A stretch of 64,000 nt of DNA from NCBI GenBank assembly GCA_965207595.1, contig CBDBMW010000012.1:372001-436000 (forward strand). Direction: 5' to 3'. How positions within the stretch are numbered: position 1 is the stretch's first letter; each line of letters opens with the position of its first letter. The stretch comes from JAGWAJ01 sp026707615 (GTDB lineage Bacteria > Acidobacteriota > Vicinamibacteria > Vicinamibacterales > UBA8438). The notes beneath the pieces were generated by a model. That model searched no databases. It saw nothing but the letters and a program-made list of their open reading frames with translations, and was not told the DNA's origin. Positions 44,839 through 52,998 of this stretch are shown here, one piece after another. The translations under genes were made by a program, and so were the position numbers.

Positions 44839-45318
44839 ATGACGCGTTTCCTATTGGATACGAACCTCTTGCTCGGCTTCATCCGCAAGGCGCCCTGGGC
44901 GATCCGGGCGCGGGCGGAGTTCGGGCTCGGGAAGCACGACGTGATGGTCTTCACGTCGGTCATCTGCCATGGCGAACTCCTCGCGCTTGCGGAGAAGCGC
45001 GGATGGGGGAGTGATAAGCGAACGCGCCTCGACGAGGAGCTCAACCGATTCCCGGCACTCGGAATCCGCCACCCCGACATCCTGGACTCGTACGCCCGCA
45101 TCGACGCCTGGACTCACGGCGGCACTGTGGCTTCGCCGGACAACGCGCCGCCGCCCAGGCCCGCCGTGGCGATGACCCAGAACGACATCTGGATCGCGGC
45201 GACGGCCCACGCGACCAGCTCGGCGCTTCTGTCTACGGACAGGGACTTCATGCACCTGGACGGCGTCTGGTTAGAGTTCAAGTGCATAGATCAGGCGCCC
45301 CACGCCCTGTCGAAATGA
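44839..45318 (+). CDS. PIN-domain ribonuclease, VapC-like
   Basis: A 159-aa protein. ATG 44839 is preferred over the TTG two codons upstream. The acidic active site is visible: Asp7 (LLDTN), Glu45 (CHGELL), Asp115 (TQNDIWIAA) and Asp133 (STDRDF). A short Pro-rich insertion (PDNAPPPRPAV) precedes the third acid. It shares its stop with the start of the next gene as ATGA. VapC proteins cleave RNA and are held off by an antitoxin. The only candidate partner nearby is the long upstream protein. Confidence 0.85.
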   Translation: MTRFLLDTNLLLGFIRKAPWAIRARAEFGLGKHDVMVFTSVICHGELLALAEKRGWGSDKRTRLDEELNRFPALGIRHPDILDSYARIDAWTHGGTVASPDNAPPPRPAVAMTQNDIWIAATAHATSSALLSTDRDFMHLDGVWLEFKCIDQAPHALSK

Positions 45319-46076
45319 CCTCGGCATCGTCGGCGAGCCCCGCCTCCGACGAGTCGGCTGGAGGTGCGGCTGTTTGCAGGAGGCTCAAGTTGCAGAAGCT
45401 CCTCGACAATGAAAGGTCGGCGCAGTGGGTACTCGTCCTGATGTTCGGGTTGGCGGCTGCGAACTGGCCCCTGCTGCCGGACCACGTGGCCATCCACTGG
45501 TCGTCGGCCGAGGCCGACCCGGACTCCATGGCGCCGAAGTCGTTCGGGTTGCTGTTTCTGCCGGTGTTCGGTCTGGTGCAGTACCTCGTGTTCCGAATCG
45601 CTCCCGCCTTCGGCTCCTCGGCTCGCTTAACGACCCTCGGTGGACAGTCGGCCAGTGAGGCTCGCGACGAGACCGCGAGCGGCGAGGACCGCTACTGGAC
45701 CCGGTTGCGAACGTTGCTGGTAGTGGCTCTCCTGATCGTCTACGCGGACATGCTGATCGCATTCCGTACGCTGCGGCCGCATCCGGGGGCCGTGCTCGGG
45801 CTCATCCTTGTCGGAATCAGCCCCTTGCTGCGCTCGATCGAGCCCAATCCGCTGGTCGGAATCCGGACCCCCTGGACGATGCGGAGCGACCGCTGCTGGG
45901 AGCGCACCCATCGCTTCGCCGTCCTGCCGACGCTCGTCGTGGGGCTGGCGTTGATCGCACTCGATGTCGCGGACGTGGGTCCCGGCTGGCCGGTGTTCGG
46001 CGGGTTGCTGGCGACCTGGGTCGCCGTCGTGGTCCTGTACTCGTACATCCAGTGGCGGAACGATCCGGATCGCTAA
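45315..46076 (+). CDS. SdpI-like membrane protein
   Basis: A 253-aa protein whose ATG at 45315 overlaps the PIN stop by four bases. It has about six TM helices. LPDHVAIHWSSAEADPD near residue 55 fits a DUF1648/SdpI N-terminal segment. NPLVGIRTPWTMRSDRCWERTHRF (within about 185-210) is the SdpI signature. SdpI of Bacillus gives immunity to the SdpC toxin and binds the repressor SdpR. Whether this one is an immunity protein is unknown, but its coupling to a PIN toxin gene is notable. Confidence 0.85.
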   Translation: MTSASSASPASDESAGGAAVCRRLKLQKLLDNERSAQWVLVLMFGLAAANWPLLPDHVAIHWSSAEADPDSMAPKSFGLLFLPVFGLVQYLVFRIAPAFGSSARLTTLGGQSASEARDETASGEDRYWTRLRTLLVVALLIVYADMLIAFRTLRPHPGAVLGLILVGISPLLRSIEPNPLVGIRTPWTMRSDRCWERTHRFAVLPTLVVGLALIALDVADVGPGWPVFGGLLATWVAVVVLYSYIQWRNDPDR

Positions 46077-46129
46077 CTAACTGACCAACGGACCGTGCCA
46101 GGACGCCGTCGAGAAGGCAGGAACCATCC

Positions 46130-46690
46130 GTGAGTGTGAGCACCTTCCAGGCGCCATGGAGCCGCGCGCTCCTGATCTCGACGAGCGTTCAGGGGCTCCT
46201 GTTGCTGGCAGTCTGTGCCGCCACCCTGGTCCTGGCCGTTCTCGATTCCGAGCTGCGACCGTGGGAGCGGCTGCTGGCGTTGCTGATTGGCGTCGGTCTT
46301 CCGCTGACGATCCTGGGAATCGCAGCGCGGTTCGCCGTCCGCGGCTACACCGTGAGCGGAGATTCGATTCTCGTTCACCGCCTCGGGTGGTCGTTGCCGG
46401 TCGACACCAGCGGTCTCGAAGCGGCAACCATCTCGCCGTTCGTCATGCGGCGGTCCGTCCGCGAGCTCGGGAACGGCGGGTTGTTCGCCTATACGGGCAG
46501 GTTCCGAAACGCCCGGCTCGGGTCGTACCGCGCGTTCGTCACGGACCACTCCCGAACCGTGGTGCTTCGATTCCCCGGTCGCCCAGACGGCGAGGTGCTG
46601 GTGATGTCGCCGGACGACCCGCAGGCGTTCGTTGCGCTGCTGGCCGACAAGCGAGCCGGCGCGGCATCGCGCGCGGGCGCCGCCCCTTGA
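46130..46690 (+). CDS. PH-domain-like membrane protein
   Basis: A 186-aa protein with a GTG start at 46130 after GGCAGGA-type sequence. Two TM helices (about 15-38 and 45-68) are followed by a beta-rich domain: YTVSGDSILVHRLGWSLPVD, then FVTDHSRTVVLRFPG and VLVMSPDDPQAFVALL. The DPQAF ending is typical of the bacterial PH-like domain (PF10882). It follows the SdpI-like gene, a pairing known in other genomes, and is the last gene of the plus-strand accessory operon. Confidence 0.8.
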   Translation: MSVSTFQAPWSRALLISTSVQGLLLLAVCAATLVLAVLDSELRPWERLLALLIGVGLPLTILGIAARFAVRGYTVSGDSILVHRLGWSLPVDTSGLEAATISPFVMRRSVRELGNGGLFAYTGRFRNARLGSYRAFVTDHSRTVVLRFPGRPDGEVLVMSPDDPQAFVALLADKRAGAASRAGAAP

Positions 46691-46714
46691 GTCCGGCGGC
46701 GCCCGGCGGCAGGC

Positions 46715-47743
46715 CTACTTCGAGTCCTTGCCCGCGGCCGCCTCCTCGGCGCGGCTCCCGGCCAGGATGTTGGTCAACCCGTAGTTGCCCTCGTGGCAGG
46801 CGTACTCGAACATCGGCCCGTCGATACGCGACATCGGCAGCGACCCGCTCCAGGGGCGCGTCCACGTCTTGGGATCCGTGACCGTGAACTCGTAGTCCAG
46901 CGTGTCGGGACCGATGCGCGTGAAGCGCTCCACGACGTGCAGCTCCTCGCTCAGCTCCACGTTGTTGAAGTTGCGGATGAACGCCTGGTCGTTGAAGTGC
47001 GTGGTCTCGACGACCAGCGTCTCCCCTTCCCAGCGGCCGCGCGAGTCGCCGCCGTACTGGCGGATGGCCGTGGGGATGTGCGGGCGCCCGTCGAGCGGGA
47101 CGTAGCGCACGTCGTGGATGTGCTCCTGCAGGATGACGACGAAGTCCGGGTTCTGCAGGATGTGGTAGTTGTTGTTGTAGCCGGTCGGGAACGACGGGAT
47201 GCCGCGGTACCAGATGCAGCGGTCCCCGAGGTCGAGCTGCTCGTAGCTGTCCGCGGGAGCGTTGCCGCGCCGCACCGCCCACCGGTGGTCCGCCTCCGGG
47301 GACGCCAGCCACGCCGCGACCTCCGGCGTCACCTCGGGGAGGCGGCCGTTCGGCGGGTCGACGATCATCGACGTGCGCCGCGTCGGGACCACCGTCGTCC
47401 CCCGCTCCATCCAGAAGTTGTTGTAGGCCCCGACGTTGCCGCCCGCCTCGGTCCGGCGCGCGGGCGCCTCCCAGAGCGCGGCGTTGCGGTCGGCCGAGCG
47501 CTGCTCGGCCGCGGCCGCCTCCTCCTCCGTCAGGAACTCCTGGTCGCCGAGCGCCTCGGGACGCTGGAACGGCGTCAGCGTGGCGTTGTTCCAGATGCCC
47601 TGCAGATCCGGATCGCCCCACGCCGTGCGCGCGGGCGCAGGTGTCTCCGTCTCCGTCGCCTGGGCGCTCGCCGCGGCCGGTGCGAACCCGATCGCCGCGA
47701 TCGCCGCCGCCAGGGCCATGGCCGCCGGAACTCGATAGTGCAT
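46715..47743 (-). CDS. Secreted 'DLQG' family protein, function unknown (copy 4)
   Basis: A 342-aa protein with GGAGG before the ATG at 47743. A signal peptide (ending AAASAQ near 28) precedes TAWGDPDLQGIWNNATLTPF. It shares MIVDPPNGRLPEV, RYVPLDGRPHIPTAIRQYGGD, GRWEGETLVVETTHFND, LHVVERFTRIGPDTLDYEFTV and FEYACHEGNYGLTNILAGSR with copies 1 and 2. It is the closest match to copy 1 but sits 14 kb away, divergent from the phytase gene. Confidence 0.82.
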   Translation of the reverse strand: MHYRVPAAMALAAAIAAIGFAPAAASAQATETETPAPARTAWGDPDLQGIWNNATLTPFQRPEALGDQEFLTEEEAAAAEQRSADRNAALWEAPARRTEAGGNVGAYNNFWMERGTTVVPTRRTSMIVDPPNGRLPEVTPEVAAWLASPEADHRWAVRRGNAPADSYEQLDLGDRCIWYRGIPSFPTGYNNNYHILQNPDFVVILQEHIHDVRYVPLDGRPHIPTAIRQYGGDSRGRWEGETLVVETTHFNDQAFIRNFNNVELSEELHVVERFTRIGPDTLDYEFTVTDPKTWTRPWSGSLPMSRIDGPMFEYACHEGNYGLTNILAGSRAEEAAAGKDSK

Positions 47744-47894
47744 GATTGCCTCCTGCCGTGCGGTCGTCCGGCCCATCATGCACCCGGCCCCGGCCCTGCG
47801 CAAGGACGGCCCGGCAGCATTGCCGCGAGGGAACTCCGCGCCGGGGGGGAGCGTAGAGAACCGTGATTGGGAGAGGGTTCCGGAGGAAGACGCC

Positions 47895-49079
47895 ATGAAG
47901 CTTCGCATGCTCGCCGCGGCGGCGGTGACTCTGGCCTCGCTGGCCGCAACCGGGTGCAGCCCGGAGCAGGTAATCCGCTGCGCGCTGACCGACCTGCTGG
48001 CGGTCGAACCGGGGCCGCAGCCGGCCGACACGCGGACCGTCACGGCGGCGGCCGAGACGGTTCCGGTCGCCGACGCGTGCGACGCCGCCGACGACCCGGC
48101 CGTCTGGGTGAACGAGGCGGACCCGGAGGCGAGCCTCATCGTGGCCACCAACAAGGTGCGCGGCTTCGTCGTCTACGACCTCGACGGCGCCGTCGTCTCG
48201 ACGAGCGACGTGGGGCGCGTGAATAACGTCGACCTGCGGGACGGCATCGACGTCGGCGGGCGGCAGACGATCGTCGTCGCGGCGACCAACCGCACCACCG
48301 AGACGATCGACGTCCTCGCCCTCGACCCCGACACCGGGGCCCTGACCCCGCTCGTCGACACCCCCATCCGCCCCGACTTCGGGGACGAACCCTACGGCCT
48401 CTGCCTGTACCGCCCCGCCGCGCGCGGCGAGCTGTACGTCTTCGCCAACGACCTCGAGGGCGCGGTGGAGCAGTGGCGCCTCGCCGGCGACGGCGGCTCG
48501 GGGCTCACCGGCACCCGCGTCCGATCCTGGGCCGTCGGCAGCCAGACGGAAGGCTGCGTCGCCGACGACGCCAACGGCTGGCTCTTCATCGGCGAGGAGG
48601 AGGTCGGCGTCTGGCGCTACGACGCGGGGCCGGACGCGTCGACCGTGGAGCGGGTCTCGATCGACCGCGTCGGGGTGGGCGAGCCCGGCGGAGGGCATCT
48701 CGCGGCGTCGGTCGAAGGGTTGTCCATCTACGCTCCGCCGGGCGGCGGCCCCCGCGACGGCTACCTGCTGGCTTCGAGTCAGGGGAACAACACCTACGTC
48801 GTCTACGACCGCGCGCCGCCGCACGCCTACCGGGGGACGTTCCGTGTGGGCGGCGGCGCCGACGAGGCCGCCGGCGGCAGCGGGGCGATCGACGGCGCGG
48901 AGGACACCGACGGGCTGCAGATCGTGTCGACGCCCGTCGGTCCGCGCTATCCGAGGGGGCTGCTCGTGGTGCAGGACGGCAAGAATCGGGCTCCGGACGC
49001 ATCCGAGGCCAACCAGAACTTCAAGCTGATCTCGTGGGGGGACGTGCTCGACGCCCTCGACCTGCCGCCGGCCTCCTGA
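47895..49079 (+). CDS. Beta-propeller 3-phytase lipoprotein
   Basis: A 394-aa protein with GGAGGAAG before the ATG. A lipobox (LAATGC, Cys21) anchors it. The family motifs are present: DDPAVWVN (about 66-73) and DGAEDTDGLQ (about 336-345), along with NNVDLRDGIDVGG, EPYGLCLYR, EGCVADD and EGLSIYAPP, which supply calcium and phosphate ligands. It hydrolyses phytate (inositol hexakisphosphate) with calcium. It stands alone and divergent from a DLQG gene, so it probably serves phosphate scavenging at the cell surface. Confidence 0.92.
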   Translation: MKLRMLAAAAVTLASLAATGCSPEQVIRCALTDLLAVEPGPQPADTRTVTAAAETVPVADACDAADDPAVWVNEADPEASLIVATNKVRGFVVYDLDGAVVSTSDVGRVNNVDLRDGIDVGGRQTIVVAATNRTTETIDVLALDPDTGALTPLVDTPIRPDFGDEPYGLCLYRPAARGELYVFANDLEGAVEQWRLAGDGGSGLTGTRVRSWAVGSQTEGCVADDANGWLFIGEEEVGVWRYDAGPDASTVERVSIDRVGVGEPGGGHLAASVEGLSIYAPPGGGPRDGYLLASSQGNNTYVVYDRAPPHAYRGTFRVGGGADEAAGGSGAIDGAEDTDGLQIVSTPVGPRYPRGLLVVQDGKNRAPDASEANQNFKLISWGDVLDALDLPPAS

Positions 49080-49116
49080 ACCGCGCCCGGCGGCGATAGT
49101 AAGATCGCAGCCGCCG

Positions 49117-49671
49117 ATGACGACCGGTGCGCGATCGAGCCCGCCCGACGACGCCGCCCTGGCGGCGCTGATACCGGTCGTCTACGACGAGTTGCGCCGG
49201 ATCGCTCGCGGCTACCTCGGCCGCGAGCGCCCCGGCCACACGCTGCAGCCCACGGCGCTCGTCAACGAGGTCTACCTGCGGCTGCGGAAGGACCGCGCCC
49301 AGGACTGGCAGACCCGCGCCCAGGTGATTGGGATCGCGGCGCGGGCGATGCGCCAGATCCTGATCGAGGCGGCGCGCGCCCGCAACGCGCAGAAGCGCGG
49401 CGCGGACTTCGTGCGGGTCACGCTGGACGAGCGGGTCGCGGCCGGCACCGGCCCGGAGGTGGACGTCCTGGCCGTGGACGCCGCCCTTACCCGGCTCGCG
49501 GCCCTCGACGCCGTGCAGGCGCGGCTCGTGGAGCTGCGCTACTTCGGAGGGCTGACGATAGACGAGTGCGCGGAAGCCCTGGGCGTCTCCGCCGCCACCG
49601 TCAAGCGCCACTGGGCCGTGGCGCGGGCCTGGCTGCAGCGGGAGATCGCCCGCGACGCCGATGGACGCTGA
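49117..49671 (+). CDS. ECF sigma factor of the acidobacterial/planctomycete subtype
   Basis: A 184-aa protein. VVYDELRRIARGYLGRERPGHTLQPTALVNEVYLRL (from about residue 21) is the diagnostic region 2 of the TIGR02999 subgroup. RYFGGLTIDECAEALGVS and AATVKRHWAVARAWLQREI form region 4. The stop lies 11 nt inside the following kinase gene. In this subgroup, sigma activity is often tied to a Ser/Thr kinase encoded next door, as here. Confidence 0.93.
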   Translation: MTTGARSSPPDDAALAALIPVVYDELRRIARGYLGRERPGHTLQPTALVNEVYLRLRKDRAQDWQTRAQVIGIAARAMRQILIEAARARNAQKRGADFVRVTLDERVAAGTGPEVDVLAVDAALTRLAALDAVQARLVELRYFGGLTIDECAEALGVSAATVKRHWAVARAWLQREIARDADGR

Positions 49672-51235
49672 GCGCTGGCGGCGCGTCAACGAGCTCTTCC
49701 ACGCCGCGCTTTCGCGCGATGGGCGAGACCGGGGCGACTTCCTCCGAACGGCCTGCGAAGGGGACGACTCGCTCCGCGACGAGGTGCTCGAGCTTCTCGG
49801 GGCGCACGACGAGCCGAGCGTCGTCGACCGGCCGGCGGTCGTCGACCGGCCGGTCGAGGCCGACCCGGCGCTGCTTCCGAGCGATGGGAACGATGCGCTG
49901 ATCGGCCGCCGCCTGGGGCCCTACGAGGTGACCGGCCTCCTCGGGCGGGGCGGCATGGGCATCGTCTACCGCGGCTTCGACACCCGCCTCCGGCGTCCCG
50001 TCGCCATCAAGGCGCTTCCGCCCGAGTACACGAACGACGACCGGCTGCGGGCCCGGCTGCGCCGCGAGGCGATGGCGGCGGCGGCGCTCTCGCACCCCGG
50101 CATCGCGACCGTCTTCGCGCTCGAGGAGGTCGAGGGCCACGTCTACCTGGTCCACGAGTACGTGCCCGGCCGCACGCTGCGCGCCACGATGGCGGCCGAG
50201 CCGGGGCCGTGGCCCGCTCCGCGGATCCTGGCTATCGCCGGCGCTGTCGCCCGCGCCCTCGCCGCCGCCCACGCGGCCGGCGTGGTCCACCGCGACCTGA
50301 AGCCGGAGAACGTCATGCACACCCCGGGCGGCGCGGTCAAGGTGGTCGATTTCGGTCTCGCCCGCTTCGAGCACGGCGACGAGCGCCTGACCCGGACGGG
50401 TGGCCTGCCGGGCACGCCGGGCTACATCGCCCCCGAGGTGATGCGCGGGGATCCGGTGGACGCGCGCGCCGACCAGTACGCGTTCGGCGTGCTGCTGTGG
50501 GAGCTCGTCACCGGCCGGCACCCGTCGGACGGAGCCGGCGACACCCTGACGGCGGCGCGGGTCCTGGTCGGGGACGTGCCGGGCGGCGATCCCGACCGCG
50601 GTCCCTGTCCTCCGGCGCTCGCCCGCATCATCACCCGCTGCCTCGCCGACGCGCCGCGCGACCGGTACCGCACGACCGACGCCCTGGTTGCCGCCCTCGA
50701 CGCGGCCGACGACGACGCCGCGGCCGAGGAGGCGGACGCCACACAAGAGGCAGCCACCGGCGCCGCGGATGCGGCTGCAGACGGCACGCCGGAGCCCGGC
50801 GCGGGCCCAGGTGCCGGGCGTCCCGACTGGACGCCGCTCCACTGGTGGCAGTTCCACCAGGTGGCGATCAGCGTCGTCTACGGGCTGACCCTCGTTCCCG
50901 TCTGGCGGGTGCGCGAGTGGATGCCGGAAGGGTGGGGCCTCGTCGCCTTCATCGCGACGGTGGCCGTCGTCGGGGCGGCCGCGAACCTGCGGCTGCACCT
51001 CTGGTTCACGTCGCGCGTCTATCCCGCCCAACTCGCCGAGCAACGCCGCCGCTCGGCCTCCTGGAAGCGGCTGACGGACACCACGTTCGCGGTCCTGCTG
51101 CTCACCACGGCGGCGGTCATCGCCCCCGATCACAACGGGTGGGCGGCGTTCTTCATCGGCCTGGCGATTACCAGCGTGCTGAGCGCCCGGGTGATGGAGC
51201 CGGCGACGACGCGGGCCGCGTTCCCGGCGGAGTGA
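49661..51235 (+). CDS. Membrane Ser/Thr protein kinase
   Basis: A 524-aa protein. An N-terminal helical region (about 1-60: WRRVNELFHAALSRD) is typical of kinases next to this sigma subgroup. The kinase domain (about 87-350) has GRGGMGIVY, VAIKAL, VVHRDLKPENV, VVDFGLA and YIAPEVM, all catalytic residues intact. A Glu/Ala-rich linker leads to four TM helices (about 400-510), with no extracellular sensor domain visible. It overlaps the sigma gene by 11 nt and probably controls it. Confidence 0.93.
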   Translation: MDAERWRRVNELFHAALSRDGRDRGDFLRTACEGDDSLRDEVLELLGAHDEPSVVDRPAVVDRPVEADPALLPSDGNDALIGRRLGPYEVTGLLGRGGMGIVYRGFDTRLRRPVAIKALPPEYTNDDRLRARLRREAMAAAALSHPGIATVFALEEVEGHVYLVHEYVPGRTLRATMAAEPGPWPAPRILAIAGAVARALAAAHAAGVVHRDLKPENVMHTPGGAVKVVDFGLARFEHGDERLTRTGGLPGTPGYIAPEVMRGDPVDARADQYAFGVLLWELVTGRHPSDGAGDTLTAARVLVGDVPGGDPDRGPCPPALARIITRCLADAPRDRYRTTDALVAALDAADDDAAAEEADATQEAATGAADAAADGTPEPGAGPGAGRPDWTPLHWWQFHQVAISVVYGLTLVPVWRVREWMPEGWGLVAFIATVAVVGAAANLRLHLWFTSRVYPAQLAEQRRRSASWKRLTDTTFAVLLLTTAAVIAPDHNGWAAFFIGLAITSVLSARVMEPATTRAAFPAE

Positions 51236-51241
51236 TCGGCG

Positions 51242-51279
51242 GATCCCGGAGAGCGGCCGGACGGCCGCTCTCCGGGATC
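51242..51279. terminator. Perfect hairpin between convergent genes
   Basis: Arms of 18 bp (GATCCCGGAGAGCGGCCG and its exact complement) are separated by two bases. It lies between the stop of the kinase gene (51235) and the stop of the leftward gene (51282). It has no T-tract, so it may work as a bidirectional transcription block or 3' stabiliser rather than a classical Rho-independent terminator. Confidence 0.7.
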
Positions 51280-51281
51280 GC

Positions 51282-52745
51282 TCAGGGCTCGCCCGCGACC
51301 CGGAACCGCGGATCGCCCAACGGCGCCTCGCTCAGCTCCTCCGAGATGGACGTGAGGGTCTGGGTCAGGACCTCGCGGGCCGTGCGGTTGACGAGCGGCC
51401 GTACCATCCAGCCGATCAGCCGCGGGATGCCTCGGCTGAGGGTCACCGACTCGCACTCCGCGATGACGCCCTCCGGCACCTGCTGGTAGCGCCAGTAGGT
51501 GTGCAGCCGCCACAGGAAGCCCCGGTCCCGTCCGATCGGCTTCTCCCGTTCGTCCGGCGACCCGGCGTCCTCCAGTTCGGCGATCCGGAGCGCGACCGTG
51601 CGGCTCGACGCGGCGTCCGGGCCGTGGCGCGTGTACACCGCCTCGTGCTCGGTGTTGTAGTCCACCGTCACCATCTGCCGGCGACGGATGCGGAGGTAGA
51701 GGTGCACGCGATCGCCGTCGCGCTCGATCACGCGCGACTCCACCACGTCGTCCTGCAGATCGGCCGGATCGATCGCCACGATGAGGCCGTGCAGGACGTC
51801 CTCGAGCGCGGCGTCGGGGATCAGCACGCTGCCGCGCCAGTGGTGGATGGTCCCCTTCGGCACCCGGATGCGCTTGCCGTCCGCGGCCCGGGTCTCCATC
51901 TTCTCGACGCGGACCTCGCCGGCCAGGAGGCGCCGGCGCGCTTCGTCCGCTTCGTCCGCGAAGTCCAGCACCAGGAACCGGTCGTCCGCCGCGAGCTCCG
52001 CCGCGATGCGCTGCTCGGTCGCCTCGATGTAGCGGTTCCAGGCGGCGACGGTCTCGTCCTTCAGCTCGGCTGCGATGACGCCGGCCGTGGCCCCGACCGC
52101 CACCAGGACCGCCAACGCGAACCGAAGCCCCGGCCCGCGGGAGAGGCTGCGCCGGGGGCCGATTCCCGGAGCGGCGGTGCCTGACGGGAGCGCCGGACGC
52201 CGTCTGTCATCCCTCATCTCGCGTCTCCGGCGCGCGACCGGGTCGCCCGCCTCCGATGCGTCGTCCGCCGCCCGCCCCATTGTAGCGTCCCGCCGGCGGG
52301 GTTCCCGCCGACCGGCCCGGAACACCAGGCGGTCGTTCGCGACGAAGCTCACGATCGAGCACGACCCGATCGCCAGCACGTTGGCGAGCACGTAGTCGAT
52401 CCCGAGCGCCGCCGCGTAGGCAGCCGTCAACACGACGTTCGAGGTAATCGACAGCGCGCCCGCCACCAGGTTGAACCGCGCCAGCCGCCTCCACCAGCCT
52501 CCGGGCACCGCCGCCCGCTCCCCCCACGTCCAGCGCTCGTGCCACAGGAAGTTGTGCAGGATCGCCGCCTCCACCGCGAGCGCGGTGGCCAGCGGACCCT
52601 CGACGCCGAGCAGGCGGATCAGCCCCGCCAGCGCCAGCAACTGCACGGCCGCGCCCATCGCGCCGACCGCGTTGAAGATGCACCACCGCCGGGTCAGGCG
52701 GCGCGGCTCCGCGGGCCGCCCCCGGCTCTCGACTACGTCGCGCAT
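51282..52745 (-). CDS. GtrA-like membrane domain fused to START-like domain
   Basis: One uninterrupted frame of 487 aa from ATG 52745, which follows GGGGAGA. Residues about 20-140 form a four-TM GtrA-like domain (FNAVGAMGAAVQLLALAGLI, NFLWHERWTW, FVANDRLVFRAG). After a basic linker come a TM segment (about 200-220) and a soluble domain (about 225-480) with IHHWRGSVLIPDA and YQQVPEGVIAECESVTLSR, like a START/polyketide-cyclase fold. An in-frame ATG near 52214 could start a separate second protein. GtrA proteins flip or move lipid-linked sugars. Fusion is unusual. Confidence 0.65.
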   Translation of the reverse strand: MRDVVESRGRPAEPRRLTRRWCIFNAVGAMGAAVQLLALAGLIRLLGVEGPLATALAVEAAILHNFLWHERWTWGERAAVPGGWWRRLARFNLVAGALSITSNVVLTAAYAAALGIDYVLANVLAIGSCSIVSFVANDRLVFRAGRREPRRRDATMGRAADDASEAGDPVARRRREMRDDRRRPALPSGTAAPGIGPRRSLSRGPGLRFALAVLVAVGATAGVIAAELKDETVAAWNRYIEATEQRIAAELAADDRFLVLDFADEADEARRRLLAGEVRVEKMETRAADGKRIRVPKGTIHHWRGSVLIPDAALEDVLHGLIVAIDPADLQDDVVESRVIERDGDRVHLYLRIRRRQMVTVDYNTEHEAVYTRHGPDAASSRTVALRIAELEDAGSPDEREKPIGRDRGFLWRLHTYWRYQQVPEGVIAECESVTLSRGIPRLIGWMVRPLVNRTAREVLTQTLTSISEELSEAPLGDPRFRVAGEP

Positions 52746-52998
52746 GTCGTCTCCCCGCCCGAGGTCGAGGCCGCCGGCAGCAGCAGCCGCGTCGCCTCGG
52801 GCTACGGGGGAATGCGCAGGCGAACCGAGATTCGGCTCATCATCCGGACGCCCGGCGCAAGAGCGCTCGAGTAGCCGGGGTCGGGCTCCCGAGGGGGACA
52901 CGGCCCCAAGACCGATCACCGTGGACCGACATGCTCGCCGAGAGGTGGGCCCGCCTCCTTCCGGCGGACGCCTTCGCCTGCTGGTGTAGCGCAGTCGG

